Positions 55,301 through 63,827 of a stretch of DNA of 64,000 bases are shown here, one piece after another. Positions within the stretch are counted from its first letter, which is position 1. Each line of letters opens with the position of its first letter. The stretch lies in the NCBI RefSeq assembly GCF_011751945.2, contig NZ_CP064951.1:1476830-1540829 (forward strand), read 5' to 3'. Both the position numbers and the translations under genes were made by a program. Under the pieces are notes generated by a model. That model worked only from the letters and a program-made list of their open reading frames with translations. It did not search any database and was not told the DNA's origin. Source of the DNA: Actinomyces sp. zg-332. Lineage in GTDB: Bacteria > Actinomycetota > Actinomycetes > Actinomycetales > Actinomycetaceae.

Positions 55301-56581
55301 TTACTCTTTACTTCCGAATAATTCGACTAGTTCTACTTCTCTGTTTAGTACTACTGATAATCTTCTCACACCTTCTCTGATGAACTCTGGTGTTGGGTAA
55401 CAGTATGCTAATCGCATATAAGACGTACCTTGTCCATCAGCATAAAACGCTGTTCCCGGAACATAAGCGACCAGTTCAGTTACTGCTCTAGGTAGCATTT
55501 CTTTAGTGTTAATACCTTCTGGTACTTTTACCCATGTGTAAAAGCCACCTTTTGGAACAGTCCATGTACAGTTTGGCATATAGTCAGCTAAAGCTTGTAG
55601 CATTGCGTCTCTACGCTCTTTATACATACTTCTGAACTTTTCGATTTGTCCGTACCAGTCATATTCTTCCAAATAGCCAGATATACCCATTTGCCCAACC
55701 ATGCTAGGAGAAAGAATTGCTGATTCAGCAGCCAAAATGAGCTTGTTGCGTATAGCGTGAGGAGCTACTGCCCAACCAACTCTAAAACCTGGTGCGAATA
55801 TTTTTGAGAAAGATCCAAGGTAAACTACGCTTTCTGGAGCATAACTATGTAGAGCTGGGAAAGTCTCGTTGTTGAATCCTAGCAAACCGTAAGGATTGTC
55901 CTCCACAATCAATATGTGGTGTTTGTTACATATATCAACTATTTGTGGACGTCTTTTAACCGATAAAGTAACACCAGCTGGATTATGGAAGTTCGGTATT
56001 GTGTATAGGAATTTTATTGTTTTTCCTGACTTTTTTACCTCTATAATTTTTTCTTCCAAAGCTTCAGGAATTATTCCATCTTGGTCCATTAGGACGTGTT
56101 GGATATCTGCTTGATAAGATCTAAATCCCCCCAAAGCACCAACATATGATGGAGATTCAACTAAAACTACATCACCAGGGTTTATAAAAATACTAGTAAT
56201 AAGGTCTAGAATTTGTTGTGAACCTGTTGCTACAACAATATCATCAGGATCGCATTTGATATTTTCATAAGCCATCACATTTAGAATTTGTTCACGTAAA
56301 CGTTTATAACCTTGCCCTTGACCATATTGCATTGCAACAGCACCGTTTTCTAGAATCAGCTTTTTGGCACTTTCTGCTAGACGTTCTATAGGTAGATCTT
56401 TAAGGTTAGGCATACCACCAGCTAGGGATACAACTTCTGGACGTGAAACTACTGAAAATAGCGCTCGTATCTCAGAGGATCGAAGGTTGTTAGCTCGTTC
56501 TGCATAGTTATTAATCCATGGGTCGAGCATTGTTCCTTTCGTTTCTTTTGACTCGTTTGAGTCATCTCTGAGATTTGTCAT
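55301..56581 (-). CDS. PLP-dependent aminotransferase (class I/II, LysN-like)
   Basis: 426 residues. Family features: LAGGMPNLKDLPIERL near the N-terminus, TGSQQILDLI, NPAGVTLS and EDNPYGLL for the cofactor, and GSFSKIFAPGFRVGW with the Schiff-base Lys. This is the group of 2-aminoadipate- or MocR-related aminotransferases without the DNA-binding domain. It lies between parB and ddl in many actinobacteria, so a role in envelope or D-amino-acid metabolism is possible but not shown. Confidence 0.9.
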   Translation of the reverse strand: MTNLRDDSNESKETKGTMLDPWINNYAERANNLRSSEIRALFSVVSRPEVVSLAGGMPNLKDLPIERLAESAKKLILENGAVAMQYGQGQGYKRLREQILNVMAYENIKCDPDDIVVATGSQQILDLITSIFINPGDVVLVESPSYVGALGGFRSYQADIQHVLMDQDGIIPEALEEKIIEVKKSGKTIKFLYTIPNFHNPAGVTLSVKRRPQIVDICNKHHILIVEDNPYGLLGFNNETFPALHSYAPESVVYLGSFSKIFAPGFRVGWAVAPHAIRNKLILAAESAILSPSMVGQMGISGYLEEYDWYGQIEKFRSMYKERRDAMLQALADYMPNCTWTVPKGGFYTWVKVPEGINTKEMLPRAVTELVAYVPGTAFYADGQGTSYMRLAYCYPTPEFIREGVRRLSVVLNREVELVELFGSKE

Positions 56582-56660
56582 TTTTACCTACTTTGTTTTA
56601 ATCCAAATGATTGTTTATACAAGTTATGGAGATTTTACTATATTTTGTTTGTTATAGATA

Positions 56661-57719
56661 CTATTCCGTAATTAATTGAATTAATCTTTCTAATTCTTCA
56701 TCACCTTTAAATTCTATAACGATTTTACCTTTCCTTTTACCCATACTTATAGATACTTTTGAGCCTAAAGTATCATTTAGTTTTTTAGTATGTGCATGGA
56801 ATTTGCGGTCATTAGGCTTAGCTTTTTCTTTTACTTCTTGTTTTACTTCTTCACCCAAACCTACTATTTTTTCAACAGCTCGAACAGTCAAACCCTCTTT
56901 TATGATACGTTCAGCTAAACTTTGGATTTTACTTTCATCTTTGAGTGATAGTAAAGCTCTTGCATGGCCATTAGTGAGCTCACCTGAAACAAGTTTTTCC
57001 TGTACAGACATTGGCAGTTTTAGCAGACGAAGAGTGTTAGTTAATTGTGATCTTGATCTGGCTATGCGGTTTGCCAGTTCTTCTTGCGTGCAGCCAAAGT
57101 CCTCTAATAACTGCTTATATGCCGAAGCCTCTTCAATCGGATTTAGCTGAACCCTATGTAAATTTTCAAGTAAAGCATCACGTAAAATATCATCATCACT
57201 AGTTTTACGTATAACTGCTGGGATTTTTTCCTTACCAGCAAGCTTAGAGGCACGCAAACGCCTCTCACCCATTATTAGTTCATACTTTGGCGCTGAAGCT
57301 TTAGAGCTTTCAATTGCCCTAACTACGATAGGCTGTAGTACTCCTACTTCTTTTATGGACTCAGAAAGTTCCTTAATGTATTCATCTTCAAAGACTTTTC
57401 TTGGTTGCTTTTGATTTGGAACAATCTCACTTATTAAAATTTCACCGAAACTAGTTCCTGGTATAGGTAATAAATTACTGGTAGCTTTAGTTTCACGTGA
57501 AACATTATTTTTTTGCTTAGCGATAACACGTTCAAAACCGCTTGTTTTTGGTGTTAGCAAGTCACGCTTAGAACCACCCTTTTCATGCTTGCTTGAGGAT
57601 TGTAGGAGATCGCTCATAGGGTTAGCAATATTTGGCTCACTAACGTTTTTATCTTCGTTTTCAGGCTGTTTTGGAGCTTGTGGTATTAGAGATGAAATTC
57701 CTCGACCTAATGCTAACAT
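56661..57719 (-). CDS. parB: Chromosome-partitioning protein ParB
   Basis: 352 residues. ParB binds parS sites and loads SMC. The CTP/parS-binding domain has ISEIVPNQKQPRKVF, LQPIVVRA and GERRLRASKLAGKEKIP, followed by the HTH EELANRIARSRSQLTN. The C-terminal dimer domain ends at residue 352. A site matching parS in 15 of 16 bases (57489-57504) is inside the gene, read as VSRET. ParA is 2 bases ahead. Confidence 0.96.
   Translation of the reverse strand: MLALGRGISSLIPQAPKQPENEDKNVSEPNIANPMSDLLQSSSKHEKGGSKRDLLTPKTSGFERVIAKQKNNVSRETKATSNLLPIPGTSFGEILISEIVPNQKQPRKVFEDEYIKELSESIKEVGVLQPIVVRAIESSKASAPKYELIMGERRLRASKLAGKEKIPAVIRKTSDDDILRDALLENLHRVQLNPIEEASAYKQLLEDFGCTQEELANRIARSRSQLTNTLRLLKLPMSVQEKLVSGELTNGHARALLSLKDESKIQSLAERIIKEGLTVRAVEKIVGLGEEVKQEVKEKAKPNDRKFHAHTKKLNDTLGSKVSISMGKRKGKIVIEFKGDEELERLIQLITE
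57489..57504. promoter_or_regulatory. parS: parS site inside parB (one end base off)
   Basis: AGTTTCACGTGAAACA: the 14-bp core is exact and only the first base differs from TGTTTCACGTGAAACA. Confidence 0.85.
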
Positions 57720-57721
57720 TT

Positions 57722-58600
57722 TTATCTCCCTGCAATTTCGAAAGCGGCTAATTGGTATGCTAGTGAACCTACCGACTGTTCACTATAGGTTATTACAGTC
57801 TGACCATAAGAAGGAGCTTCAGCAATTTTCACTGACCTAGGTATTTCTACTTCCAAAGTGTCATCAGGAAAATAGTTTCTAACTTCTTCAGCAACTTCTT
57901 GTGATAAATTTGTACGTTTATCAAACATAGTTAATAGAATTGTTGACAACTTTAAATCTGGATTCAAGTTAGTTCTAATCATTTCAATTGAATTCAACAG
58001 CAAACTTAGCCCTTCAAGAGCGTAGTACTCGCATTGAATAGGAATGAGAACTTCTTTTGCTGCCGTAAAAGAGTTAACTGTCATCAACCCTAGAGATGGC
58101 GGACAGTCAATGAAAACAAAGTCAAAGTCTTTATATTTTTGTAGAAAGTTTTGAAGGCTATTTTTTAATCTAAATTCACGATTAGTAGCTGAAACTAGTT
58201 CAATTTCTGCACCAGACAAGTCTATTGTAGAGGGACAAACATACAGATTTTCAAAGCTTGAACACTTCTGAATAACTTCTTCGATTGGCTTATTGTCAAC
58301 TATAACTTCATATATCGAAGGTGTTCCTACTTGATGCTCCACACCTAGAGCTGTCGAAGCATTTCCTTGAGGATCAGCATCTATAACAAGAACATTCAAT
58401 CCATGTTTAGCCATTGCTGCTGCAATATTAACTGTGGTTGTAGTTTTTCCCACTCCACCTTTTTGGTTGCTGACTGTAATAATTCTTGTACTTGATGGCT
58501 TAGTAATTTCTTTAGTTTCAAGCAACTTCATTATTCTCAGTTTTTCAGCAACACTTGCAGCTAATGGTGTGGAATTGTCAGCATTTGGAGTATATGCCAT
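57722..58600 (-). CDS. parA: Chromosome-partitioning ATPase ParA (Soj)
   Basis: 292 residues. ATPase that moves origin regions with ParB. The deviant Walker A KGGVGKTTT (47-55), DADPQGNASTALG and FVFIDCPPSLGLM are clear. TTG 58615 is in frame, but ATG 58600 with AAAGGG six bases ahead is preferred. It begins the parAB operon; a perfect parS lies 112 bases upstream. Confidence 0.96.
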   Translation of the reverse strand: MAYTPNADNSTPLAASVAEKLRIMKLLETKEITKPSSTRIITVSNQKGGVGKTTTTVNIAAAMAKHGLNVLVIDADPQGNASTALGVEHQVGTPSIYEVIVDNKPIEEVIQKCSSFENLYVCPSTIDLSGAEIELVSATNREFRLKNSLQNFLQKYKDFDFVFIDCPPSLGLMTVNSFTAAKEVLIPIQCEYYALEGLSLLLNSIEMIRTNLNPDLKLSTILLTMFDKRTNLSQEVAEEVRNYFPDDTLEVEIPRSVKIAEAPSYGQTVITYSEQSVGSLAYQLAAFEIAGR

Positions 58601-58711
58601 TTCAATCCCTTTCAATGTTTCTTGTCGTTATATACAAAGTTTGCGATATTGTAGTACGTTAAATACTACTACTTTTTCAATCAGTTTTCACATTTGAACG
58701 CTGATAAGAAT

Positions 58712-58727
58712 TGTTTCACGTGAAACA
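58712..58727. promoter_or_regulatory. parS: parS site upstream of parA (perfect palindrome)
   Basis: TGTTTCACGTGAAACA, exact. It lies between parA and the methyltransferase gene; the methyltransferase stop codon follows it by two bases. Confidence 0.93.
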
Positions 58728-58728
58728 T

Positions 58729-59598
58729 TTATATTTCACTAAATTCAATATCTATATTTTCATATTTTTCAAAACGTTTTTTAATTACTTGCATTGATTG
58801 AGAGTTTTTATCCACTAAGAAAAACTTTCTATTCAACTCAAGTGCTGCAGCACCAGTTGTACCACTTCCAGCGAAAAAATCTAAGACCCAATCATTTTCT
58901 TCAGAGCTTGCCTGTATTATTCGTCTCAGAATACCAATAGGTTTTTGAGTTGGATAACCAGTTTTTTCTTTCCCGTTAGGTGAAACAATTGTATGCCACC
59001 AAGTATCTGTTGGTAGTTTACCGTTATTAGCTTTTTCACTGGTTACTAGTCCTGGAGCCATATATGGTTCACGATCAACTGCTTCGCTATTGAAATAGTA
59101 CTTATTAGGATTTTTTACGTAAACTAATATATTGTCGTGTTTTGCTGGCCATTTTTTCTTTGACTTTGCACCGTAATCATATGCCCAAATAACCTCATTC
59201 AAAAAGCATTCTCTACCAAAAAGTGCGTCTAATAATATTTTTGCATAGTGTACTTCACGGTAATCTAAATGCAGATAAAATGTACCATCTTCACTCAGTA
59301 GTCGCCAAGCTTGTTCAATGCGTGGTTCCAAGAATTCCCAGTATTCTTCAAAGCTATCATTGTAACTATAAGCAATGCCTTTTATTGTGTCGTAACTTTT
59401 ACCTTTGAAACCTATACGGTTGCCATTTTCGCTTCTAATAGTTTTAATACTTTGTCTTTTTTGTACAATACCAGTATTAAATGGTGGATCAATGTATATC
59501 ACTTTAAAAGAGTTATCTGGTAGTTGCTTTAGTACGTTTAAATTGTCACCAAAAACTACCTGATTTGGTGAAGTTTCTTTAGAAAATTTAATAGCCAC
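58729..59598 (-). CDS. Site-specific DNA methyltransferase, beta class, orphan
   Basis: 289 residues. Amino-methyltransferase with the catalytic DPPF at residues 37-40 and the AdoMet motif FFAGSGTTG at about 241-249. Catalytic motif first, FxGxG last, is the beta order of N4-C/N6-A enzymes of Type II/III. No restriction enzyme is near. Its location between parA and rsmG, 5 kb from the origin, is unusual and recalls methylases with a role in replication timing. The target sequence is not known from the gene. It could also be a remnant of a lost restriction system. Confidence 0.85.
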   Translation of the reverse strand: MAIKFSKETSPNQVVFGDNLNVLKQLPDNSFKVIYIDPPFNTGIVQKRQSIKTIRSENGNRIGFKGKSYDTIKGIAYSYNDSFEEYWEFLEPRIEQAWRLLSEDGTFYLHLDYREVHYAKILLDALFGRECFLNEVIWAYDYGAKSKKKWPAKHDNILVYVKNPNKYYFNSEAVDREPYMAPGLVTSEKANNGKLPTDTWWHTIVSPNGKEKTGYPTQKPIGILRRIIQASSEENDWVLDFFAGSGTTGAAALELNRKFFLVDKNSQSMQVIKKRFEKYENIDIEFSEI

Positions 59599-59732
59599 TA
59601 GAAAATATTAACACAATATACATACTTTTAAAATTATATATCGTTATAAATTATTTTTATTTTAATATTTCTAATTATTTAACTAATGAAATATTTTTAA
59701 TATTAAAGTGTTAGTTATTTTTAACAATTACT

Positions 59733-60092
59733 TTATATATTTTCTAAGTATTTTTTAACCTGTGGACCAACATATACTTGTTCATTTACTAGTAATATTG
59801 GGCGTTTAACTAGCATTCCATCACTTGCAAGTAATTCATACTGTTCATCTATAGTATAGTTTTGTAAGGTTTTTGCTAACCCTTTTTCTTTATACACAAG
59901 TCCTGAAGTGTTGAAAAACTTTTTTAAAGGTAATTCTGTCACTTCATGCCAAGCTTTAATTTCTTCAACACTAGGGCTATCTTTATCTATTTCACGGTAA
60001 GTATAGTCTATATCTTTATCTTTTAGTATAGTTTCTATATTTTTACAAGTTGAGCATTTTTTATAACCAATTAGTGTTGCTGTATTTTTCAT
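59733..60092 (-). CDS. Spx/ArsC family protein
   Basis: 119 residues. CSTCKN is the redox CxxC near the N-terminus, followed by YTYREIDKDSP, and RPILLV has the conserved Arg-Pro. These mark the Spx/ArsC-like thioredoxin-fold group, which holds arsenate reductases and redox-sensing transcription factors. Which of the two applies cannot be said from sequence; the CxxC favours a redox-active form. The ATG (60092) overlaps the stop of the upstream HTH gene (ATGA), so the two are translationally coupled. Confidence 0.87.
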   Translation of the reverse strand: MKNTATLIGYKKCSTCKNIETILKDKDIDYTYREIDKDSPSVEEIKAWHEVTELPLKKFFNTSGLVYKEKGLAKTLQNYTIDEQYELLASDGMLVKRPILLVNEQVYVGPQVKKYLENI

Positions 60093-60508
60093 CTTTTGAA
60101 AACTCCCCAAGATTGTGGTTTCTTCTTTATAATACAGTTATCTGCAAGCAAATCCATCATTTTTTCTAAGCGTTTTTCAGCCTTTTCAGCTCTTTCAACT
60201 TCTATTTCAAGCATATTTTTTAAATCTTTAATTTGTTCTTCATATACTTTAGTTATATTTTCTAATTCGTTTTTTAGTTGACGTTCATAAGGTTTATTAT
60301 TGCTTGATTTAACAGCTGTTTTAGATTTTTTCGTGGCTTTTTTCATTAGTCCAGCTTCAGTTAATTGCTCAACTGTTACTTGCCATCCTTTTGTTGAACA
60401 TACTGCGCCAAGTTCTTCTAAAACAGCCTTTTTACGCCTAATTGTAGCTATAGATTTACCTGTTATTTCTACTGCTTCTTTTAAGCTTAAGTATTTTTTA
60501 GTTTCCAT
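60089..60508 (-). CDS. HTH protein with C-terminal coiled coil
   Basis: 139 residues, not a named family. Residues 1-50 look like a winged-helix or MerR-type HTH (KKYLSLKEAVEITGKSIATIRRKK). After a lysine-rich linker, residues 75-122 form a coiled coil (LENITKVYEEQIKDLKNMLEIEVERAEKAEKRLEKMM). The layout resembles replication/partition accessory proteins of plasmids (KfrA-like), but no search was possible. It is coupled to the Spx-like gene and lies in the block inserted between parA and rsmG. Confidence 0.65.
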   Translation of the reverse strand: METKKYLSLKEAVEITGKSIATIRRKKAVLEELGAVCSTKGWQVTVEQLTEAGLMKKATKKSKTAVKSSNNKPYERQLKNELENITKVYEEQIKDLKNMLEIEVERAEKAEKRLEKMMDLLADNCIIKKKPQSWGVFKR

Positions 60509-60531
60509 AGCATATCCCTCTACAATTTTAT

Positions 60532-61341
60532 TTATCTTTTCTTTATTTCAACAACTGTAGTTTCTTCATCATACATTACAGATTTAACTTTATATATCTG
60601 TGGATTTTCAAGCTTATGTTTTTTCAAAGTATATTTTGCTTTTTCTAGCTCTTCGCCAGCCTTATCTCCTTTTAAAAGCACCATTTTACCGCCACTTCTT
60701 ATGAGTGGAGCACCTATAGCTGACAATGTTTCTATAGAGCCTACTGCTCTAGCTGTTACACAATCAAAACTAATTTTTTTATGTAATTCTTGTGCACGAT
60801 TGTTATAAATTGTCACATTATCTAAACCTAATTCTTCAACGCAGTCTTGTAACCATTGAACTCTACGTTGCATAGTTTCAATTAAGTGTACATCCAATTC
60901 TGGATTCATTATCGCTATTACTATACCTGGAAGCCCAGCACCTGACCCTATATCAGCCAAGGTACCCTTTTTAGGTATATATTCATCTATTGCAGCACAG
61001 TTAACTATGTGTCGAGACCATATTCTAGACAGTTCACGGGGTCCTATAAGTCCTCGTAAATTACCCTCTTCTATGAGCATATTTACATAGTGTTCTATCT
61101 GTCCGAATGCATAACTAAATAGTTCTTTTACAGATTCAGTATATTCTTCTACTTCTATAGTTTCTAGCAATGAGTCTTCTTGTTTTTCTGAATGTAAGTT
61201 ATTATTTTGGGAATTTAAATTTGTGTTTATTATTTTCTCATTCTCTTTAGATTTTGGTTCGCTATTTTTAATCTCTACGAATTCTTTATTAAATCCATGG
61301 TCTAGACTTACTTCGTTTTTCAAAGACTCAATTCCTCTCAT
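60532..61341 (-). CDS. rsmG: 16S rRNA (guanine-N7) methyltransferase RsmG, with N-terminal extension
   Basis: Methylates G527 of 16S rRNA. The core has the AdoMet motif LADIGSGAGLPGIVIAI, SRHIVNCAA and DCVTARAVGSIETL. The 269-residue form has about 60 extra N-terminal residues, polar and Lys/Asn/Glu rich, ahead of the core (KELFSYAF...). ATG 61341 is only 4 bases from a perfect hairpin; TTG 61323 with AGAGGA nine bases ahead is an alternative start. It follows jag. Confidence 0.93.
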   Translation of the reverse strand: MRGIESLKNEVSLDHGFNKEFVEIKNSEPKSKENEKIINTNLNSQNNNLHSEKQEDSLLETIEVEEYTESVKELFSYAFGQIEHYVNMLIEEGNLRGLIGPRELSRIWSRHIVNCAAIDEYIPKKGTLADIGSGAGLPGIVIAIMNPELDVHLIETMQRRVQWLQDCVEELGLDNVTIYNNRAQELHKKISFDCVTARAVGSIETLSAIGAPLIRSGGKMVLLKGDKAGEELEKAKYTLKKHKLENPQIYKVKSVMYDEETTVVEIKKR

Positions 61342-61344
61342 TTA

Positions 61345-61380
61345 AATAAAATAAACCCGAATGCTCGGGTTTATTTTATT
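61345..61380. terminator. Perfect inverted repeat between jag and rsmG
   Basis: AATAAAATAAACCCGA and TCGGGTTTATTTTATT form a perfect 16-bp stem with loop ATGC. It overlaps the jag stop codon and fills the whole 37-base gap before rsmG. It is an A/T-flanked terminator-like structure on both strands. Confidence 0.75.
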
Positions 61381-61885
61381 AAACTTCGCTATTAGATGGG
61401 TATACAACTACGTAACGATTAGGTTCAATTCCATCTGAGTTTGAAATCAAACCAGCATTTGAAACTACATCATGGCAAATTTTGCGTTCAAATGGATTCA
61501 TCGGAGGTAGCTGTACAGGTTCCCCTTTTGCTAGTACTGCTGTTACAGCTTCATCAGCTATTTTTGATAGCTCATTACGACGGTTTTTTCTGAAATTAGC
61601 AATATCAAGCATCAGACGTGATCGTTCACCAGTTGAAATTTGTACAGATAGTCTCATTAGCTCTTGTAAAGCATCTAAAACTTGTCCATCTTTACCAATT
61701 AGTGTTTCTAAAGCATATGGATTGTCTTCACTAACTAATTCAACTAAAGCGCGACCATTATCGATATCTATCTCAATATCTCCATCTAGATCACAGATAT
61801 CAAGCAGCTCTTCCAGATAATCAGCAGCTAAATCGCCCTCTTCTTCGAGACGTGCTATCTCTTCTTCATCAAGCTGTTTTGACAT
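61379..61885 (-). CDS. jag: Jag/KhpB RNA-binding protein (KH + R3H)
   Basis: 168 residues from Met 61885 (an upstream ATG at 61903 adds six residues). The KH-like part has ETLIGKDGQVLDALQELMRL, followed by RKNRRNELSKIADEAV and the R3H-type C-terminus MNPFERKICHDVVSNAG with EPNRYVVVYP. Jag/KhpB proteins bind RNA and modulate cell division and envelope synthesis. It stands between yidC and rsmG, the standard order. Confidence 0.93.
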   Translation of the reverse strand: MSKQLDEEEIARLEEEGDLAADYLEELLDICDLDGDIEIDIDNGRALVELVSEDNPYALETLIGKDGQVLDALQELMRLSVQISTGERSRLMLDIANFRKNRRNELSKIADEAVTAVLAKGEPVQLPPMNPFERKICHDVVSNAGLISNSDGIEPNRYVVVYPSNSEV

Positions 61886-61956
61886 TATTGTCAATCCTTT
61901 CATTGAACATATTGTTCAAACCCTTATTACTATGTTATCGAAGTTTTCTGTTTTTA

Positions 61957-63063
61957 TTAATTATTTTTCTTATTTCTCTTCTTAGCTGCTGCTTTACGTT
62001 CAGCTGCTCTTCTTTCATATCGACGACGTGCGATTTCTTCTTTACTTAGTTTAGTATTAGGGTTTTCTTGTATATTTTCTGTTTCTGATTCCTCAGTTTC
62101 ATTTTCTAATTTATTTTCCACTTGGTTAGCTTTACCAGATTTTTGGCGTTTTTTACTTACTGGTTGTACACGCTGACCACGTGGTTTTTCTTCAATTATT
62201 TCTTCTGGTGGTAAACCTTTCTTAGCACGCTTTGCAGCACGTTTTGCTTTTAGTTTCTTTTCAGCTTCTGATCCTGGTGCTGGCATTCTTTCGATTGCAT
62301 AGAACTGTTGTCCCATTGACCAAATATTTGTTGTTAGCCAGTAAATTAGTACACCAATTTGGAAGTTTACACCTGTAACTGCCATGATTACTGGCATTGT
62401 GTACATCATAATTTTGTTAGTTTTTAATGCTGGGTTATTCTCATCATCTAGTGCTGAAGCTGGCATATTCTTCATAGTTAATTGTTTCATTGTGAAGAAT
62501 TGTGATGCAGCCATAAGAAGAATCAAAACCATCGAAATAATTTGTACGGTAGTATCACTTGTTGATACGAAAGTATCTGAAAGTGATGCACCAAATAGTT
62601 TTGAAGTACTAATTTCTTTAGTGTATTCGAGTGTAATCGGACCAACTACTTGTCCATAATAAGAAGATCTCAATACAGCATATAGAGCAAAGAATACTGG
62701 GAGCTGGAATAGTAAAGGCATACAAGAAGAGAACGGGCTTGTTCCATGTTTACGGTACAATTCCATTGTTTCACGTTGCATTCTTTCACGTGAAATTGAG
62801 TCTGTACGTCCTTTGTATTTTTTACGTATTTTATTTACTTCTGGTTGAAGTAATTGCATTGCCCTACTAGATTTTATTTGTTTGAAGAATAGTGGTATTA
62901 GAAGAATACGAACAACTATTGTCAAACCTACAATTGATAGAATCCAAGCCCAACCTGGACCTTTTGGTAATCCAGCCAACAAAAGTAAGTCATGTATTCC
63001 TACTAAAATCCACGAAATTACTATTTTGAATGGCCAGAGTATTGTATCAAAGAAATCTATCAT
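61957..63063 (-). CDS. yidC: Membrane protein insertase YidC
   Basis: 368 residues. Inserts membrane proteins with or without SecYEG. The YidC/Oxa1 core of about five helices has GLTIVVRILLIPLFFKQIKSSRAMQ, YRKHGTSPFSSCMPLLFQLPVFFALYAVL and NFQIGVLIYWLTTNIWSMGQQ. The tail is highly basic (KKLKAKRAAKRAKKG and a KKRNKKNN end), as in Gram-positive YidC. A degenerate parS-like core lies inside it (62784-62795). Confidence 0.96.
   Translation of the reverse strand: MIDFFDTILWPFKIVISWILVGIHDLLLLAGLPKGPGWAWILSIVGLTIVVRILLIPLFFKQIKSSRAMQLLQPEVNKIRKKYKGRTDSISRERMQRETMELYRKHGTSPFSSCMPLLFQLPVFFALYAVLRSSYYGQVVGPITLEYTKEISTSKLFGASLSDTFVSTSDTTVQIISMVLILLMAASQFFTMKQLTMKNMPASALDDENNPALKTNKIMMYTMPVIMAVTGVNFQIGVLIYWLTTNIWSMGQQFYAIERMPAPGSEAEKKLKAKRAAKRAKKGLPPEEIIEEKPRGQRVQPVSKKRQKSGKANQVENKLENETEESETENIQENPNTKLSKEEIARRRYERRAAERKAAAKKRNKKNN
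62784..62795. promoter_or_regulatory. Degenerate parS-like site in yidC
   Basis: TTTCACGTGAAA, the inner 12 bases of parS, with mismatched outer bases. A half-site TGTTTCACG lies 18 bases to its left. It may be a weak ParB site or coincidence. Confidence 0.35.
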
Positions 63064-63090
63064 CGTTTTATTCTCTCCCAGTATTATTTT

Positions 63091-63336
63091 TTACTGTTTT
63101 TTGAAAAATTTATCAGGAACATCATCTACACCGCCCTTACTAAAAGGATTGCATCTTAGTAGTCTGTAAGTTCCTAACAATAAGCCTTTTATTGCTCCGT
63201 GTTTTTGCAAAGCTATTATCATGTATGATGAACAGCAAGGATAGTATCTACAGGTTGGTCCTATAATTGGGGATATAAATATTTGATATCCTCTAATTAT
63301 TTTACTGAATAACCAAACTATCGCTTTTGTCAACAC
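63091..63336 (-). CDS. yidD: YidD membrane-insertion efficiency factor
   Basis: 81 residues. [32 protein letters not shown] and [17 protein letters not shown] are the family signature (PTCRYYPxCS). It works with YidC. The start is GTG 63336 or TTG 63333; it overlaps the rnpA end by 35 bases. Confidence 0.95.
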   Translation of the reverse strand: MLTKAIVWLFSKIIRGYQIFISPIIGPTCRYYPCCSSYMIIALQKHGAIKGLLLGTYRLLRCNPFSKGGVDDVPDKFFKKQ

Positions 63337-63688
63337 GATTATCCATTTTTTCTTTAGCTCTTTTTAACGCTATATCTAGTTTTTTTTCTAATTCAAAAGA
63401 TTTTTTACCTTTTGCATCAGCCAAAATTCGAATAACGATATGTGTACCTGAATCTATTTTACCTATTTTTCCTGCAAATATATGTCTAAACTGCCTTTTT
63501 ACACGATTTCTATCAACAGCTTTTGGTAATTGCTTTTTAGGTACAACGAAACCGACAAGTGGAGTAGCTACATTCCTCTTGTCGGTTTTGTAATGAACAA
63601 CCATGTATTTGTTCGATACACGTACGCCGTTTCTTATCACCTCAAGAAAATCTGAGGGATTTTTCATTCTGTAGGGTTTTTTTAACAC
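63302..63688 (-). CDS. rnpA: Ribonuclease P protein component
   Basis: 128 residues. [40 protein letters not shown] carrying the RNR motif, and HIVIRI identify RnpA, which helps the RNA subunit mature tRNA 5' ends. GTG 63688 is the start; the rpmH stop is one base ahead, so translation is coupled. Confidence 0.96.
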   Translation of the reverse strand: MLKKPYRMKNPSDFLEVIRNGVRVSNKYMVVHYKTDKRNVATPLVGFVVPKKQLPKAVDRNRVKRQFRHIFAGKIGKIDSGTHIVIRILADAKGKKSFELEKKLDIALKRAKEKMDNRVDKSDSLVIQ

Positions 63689-63689
63689 A

Positions 63690-63827
63690 CTATGCAGATA
63701 GTTCTGAACGACCCTTGCGACGACGTGCTGCTAGAATTGCACGACCTGCACGTGTACGCATACGCAAACGAAAACCGTGTACTTTTGCACGACGGCGATT
63801 ATTTGGCTGGAAAGTCCTCTTTGTCAC
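63690..63827 (-). CDS. rpmH: 50S ribosomal protein L34
   Basis: 45 residues: [20 protein letters not shown], then [23 protein letters not shown], the L34 sequence of actinobacteria. GTG 63827 start with AGGAGA five bases ahead. It heads the minus-strand run rpmH-rnpA-yidD-yidC-jag-rsmG that leads away from the origin. Confidence 0.98.
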   Translation of the reverse strand: MTKRTFQPNNRRRAKVHGFRLRMRTRAGRAILAARRRKGRSELSA

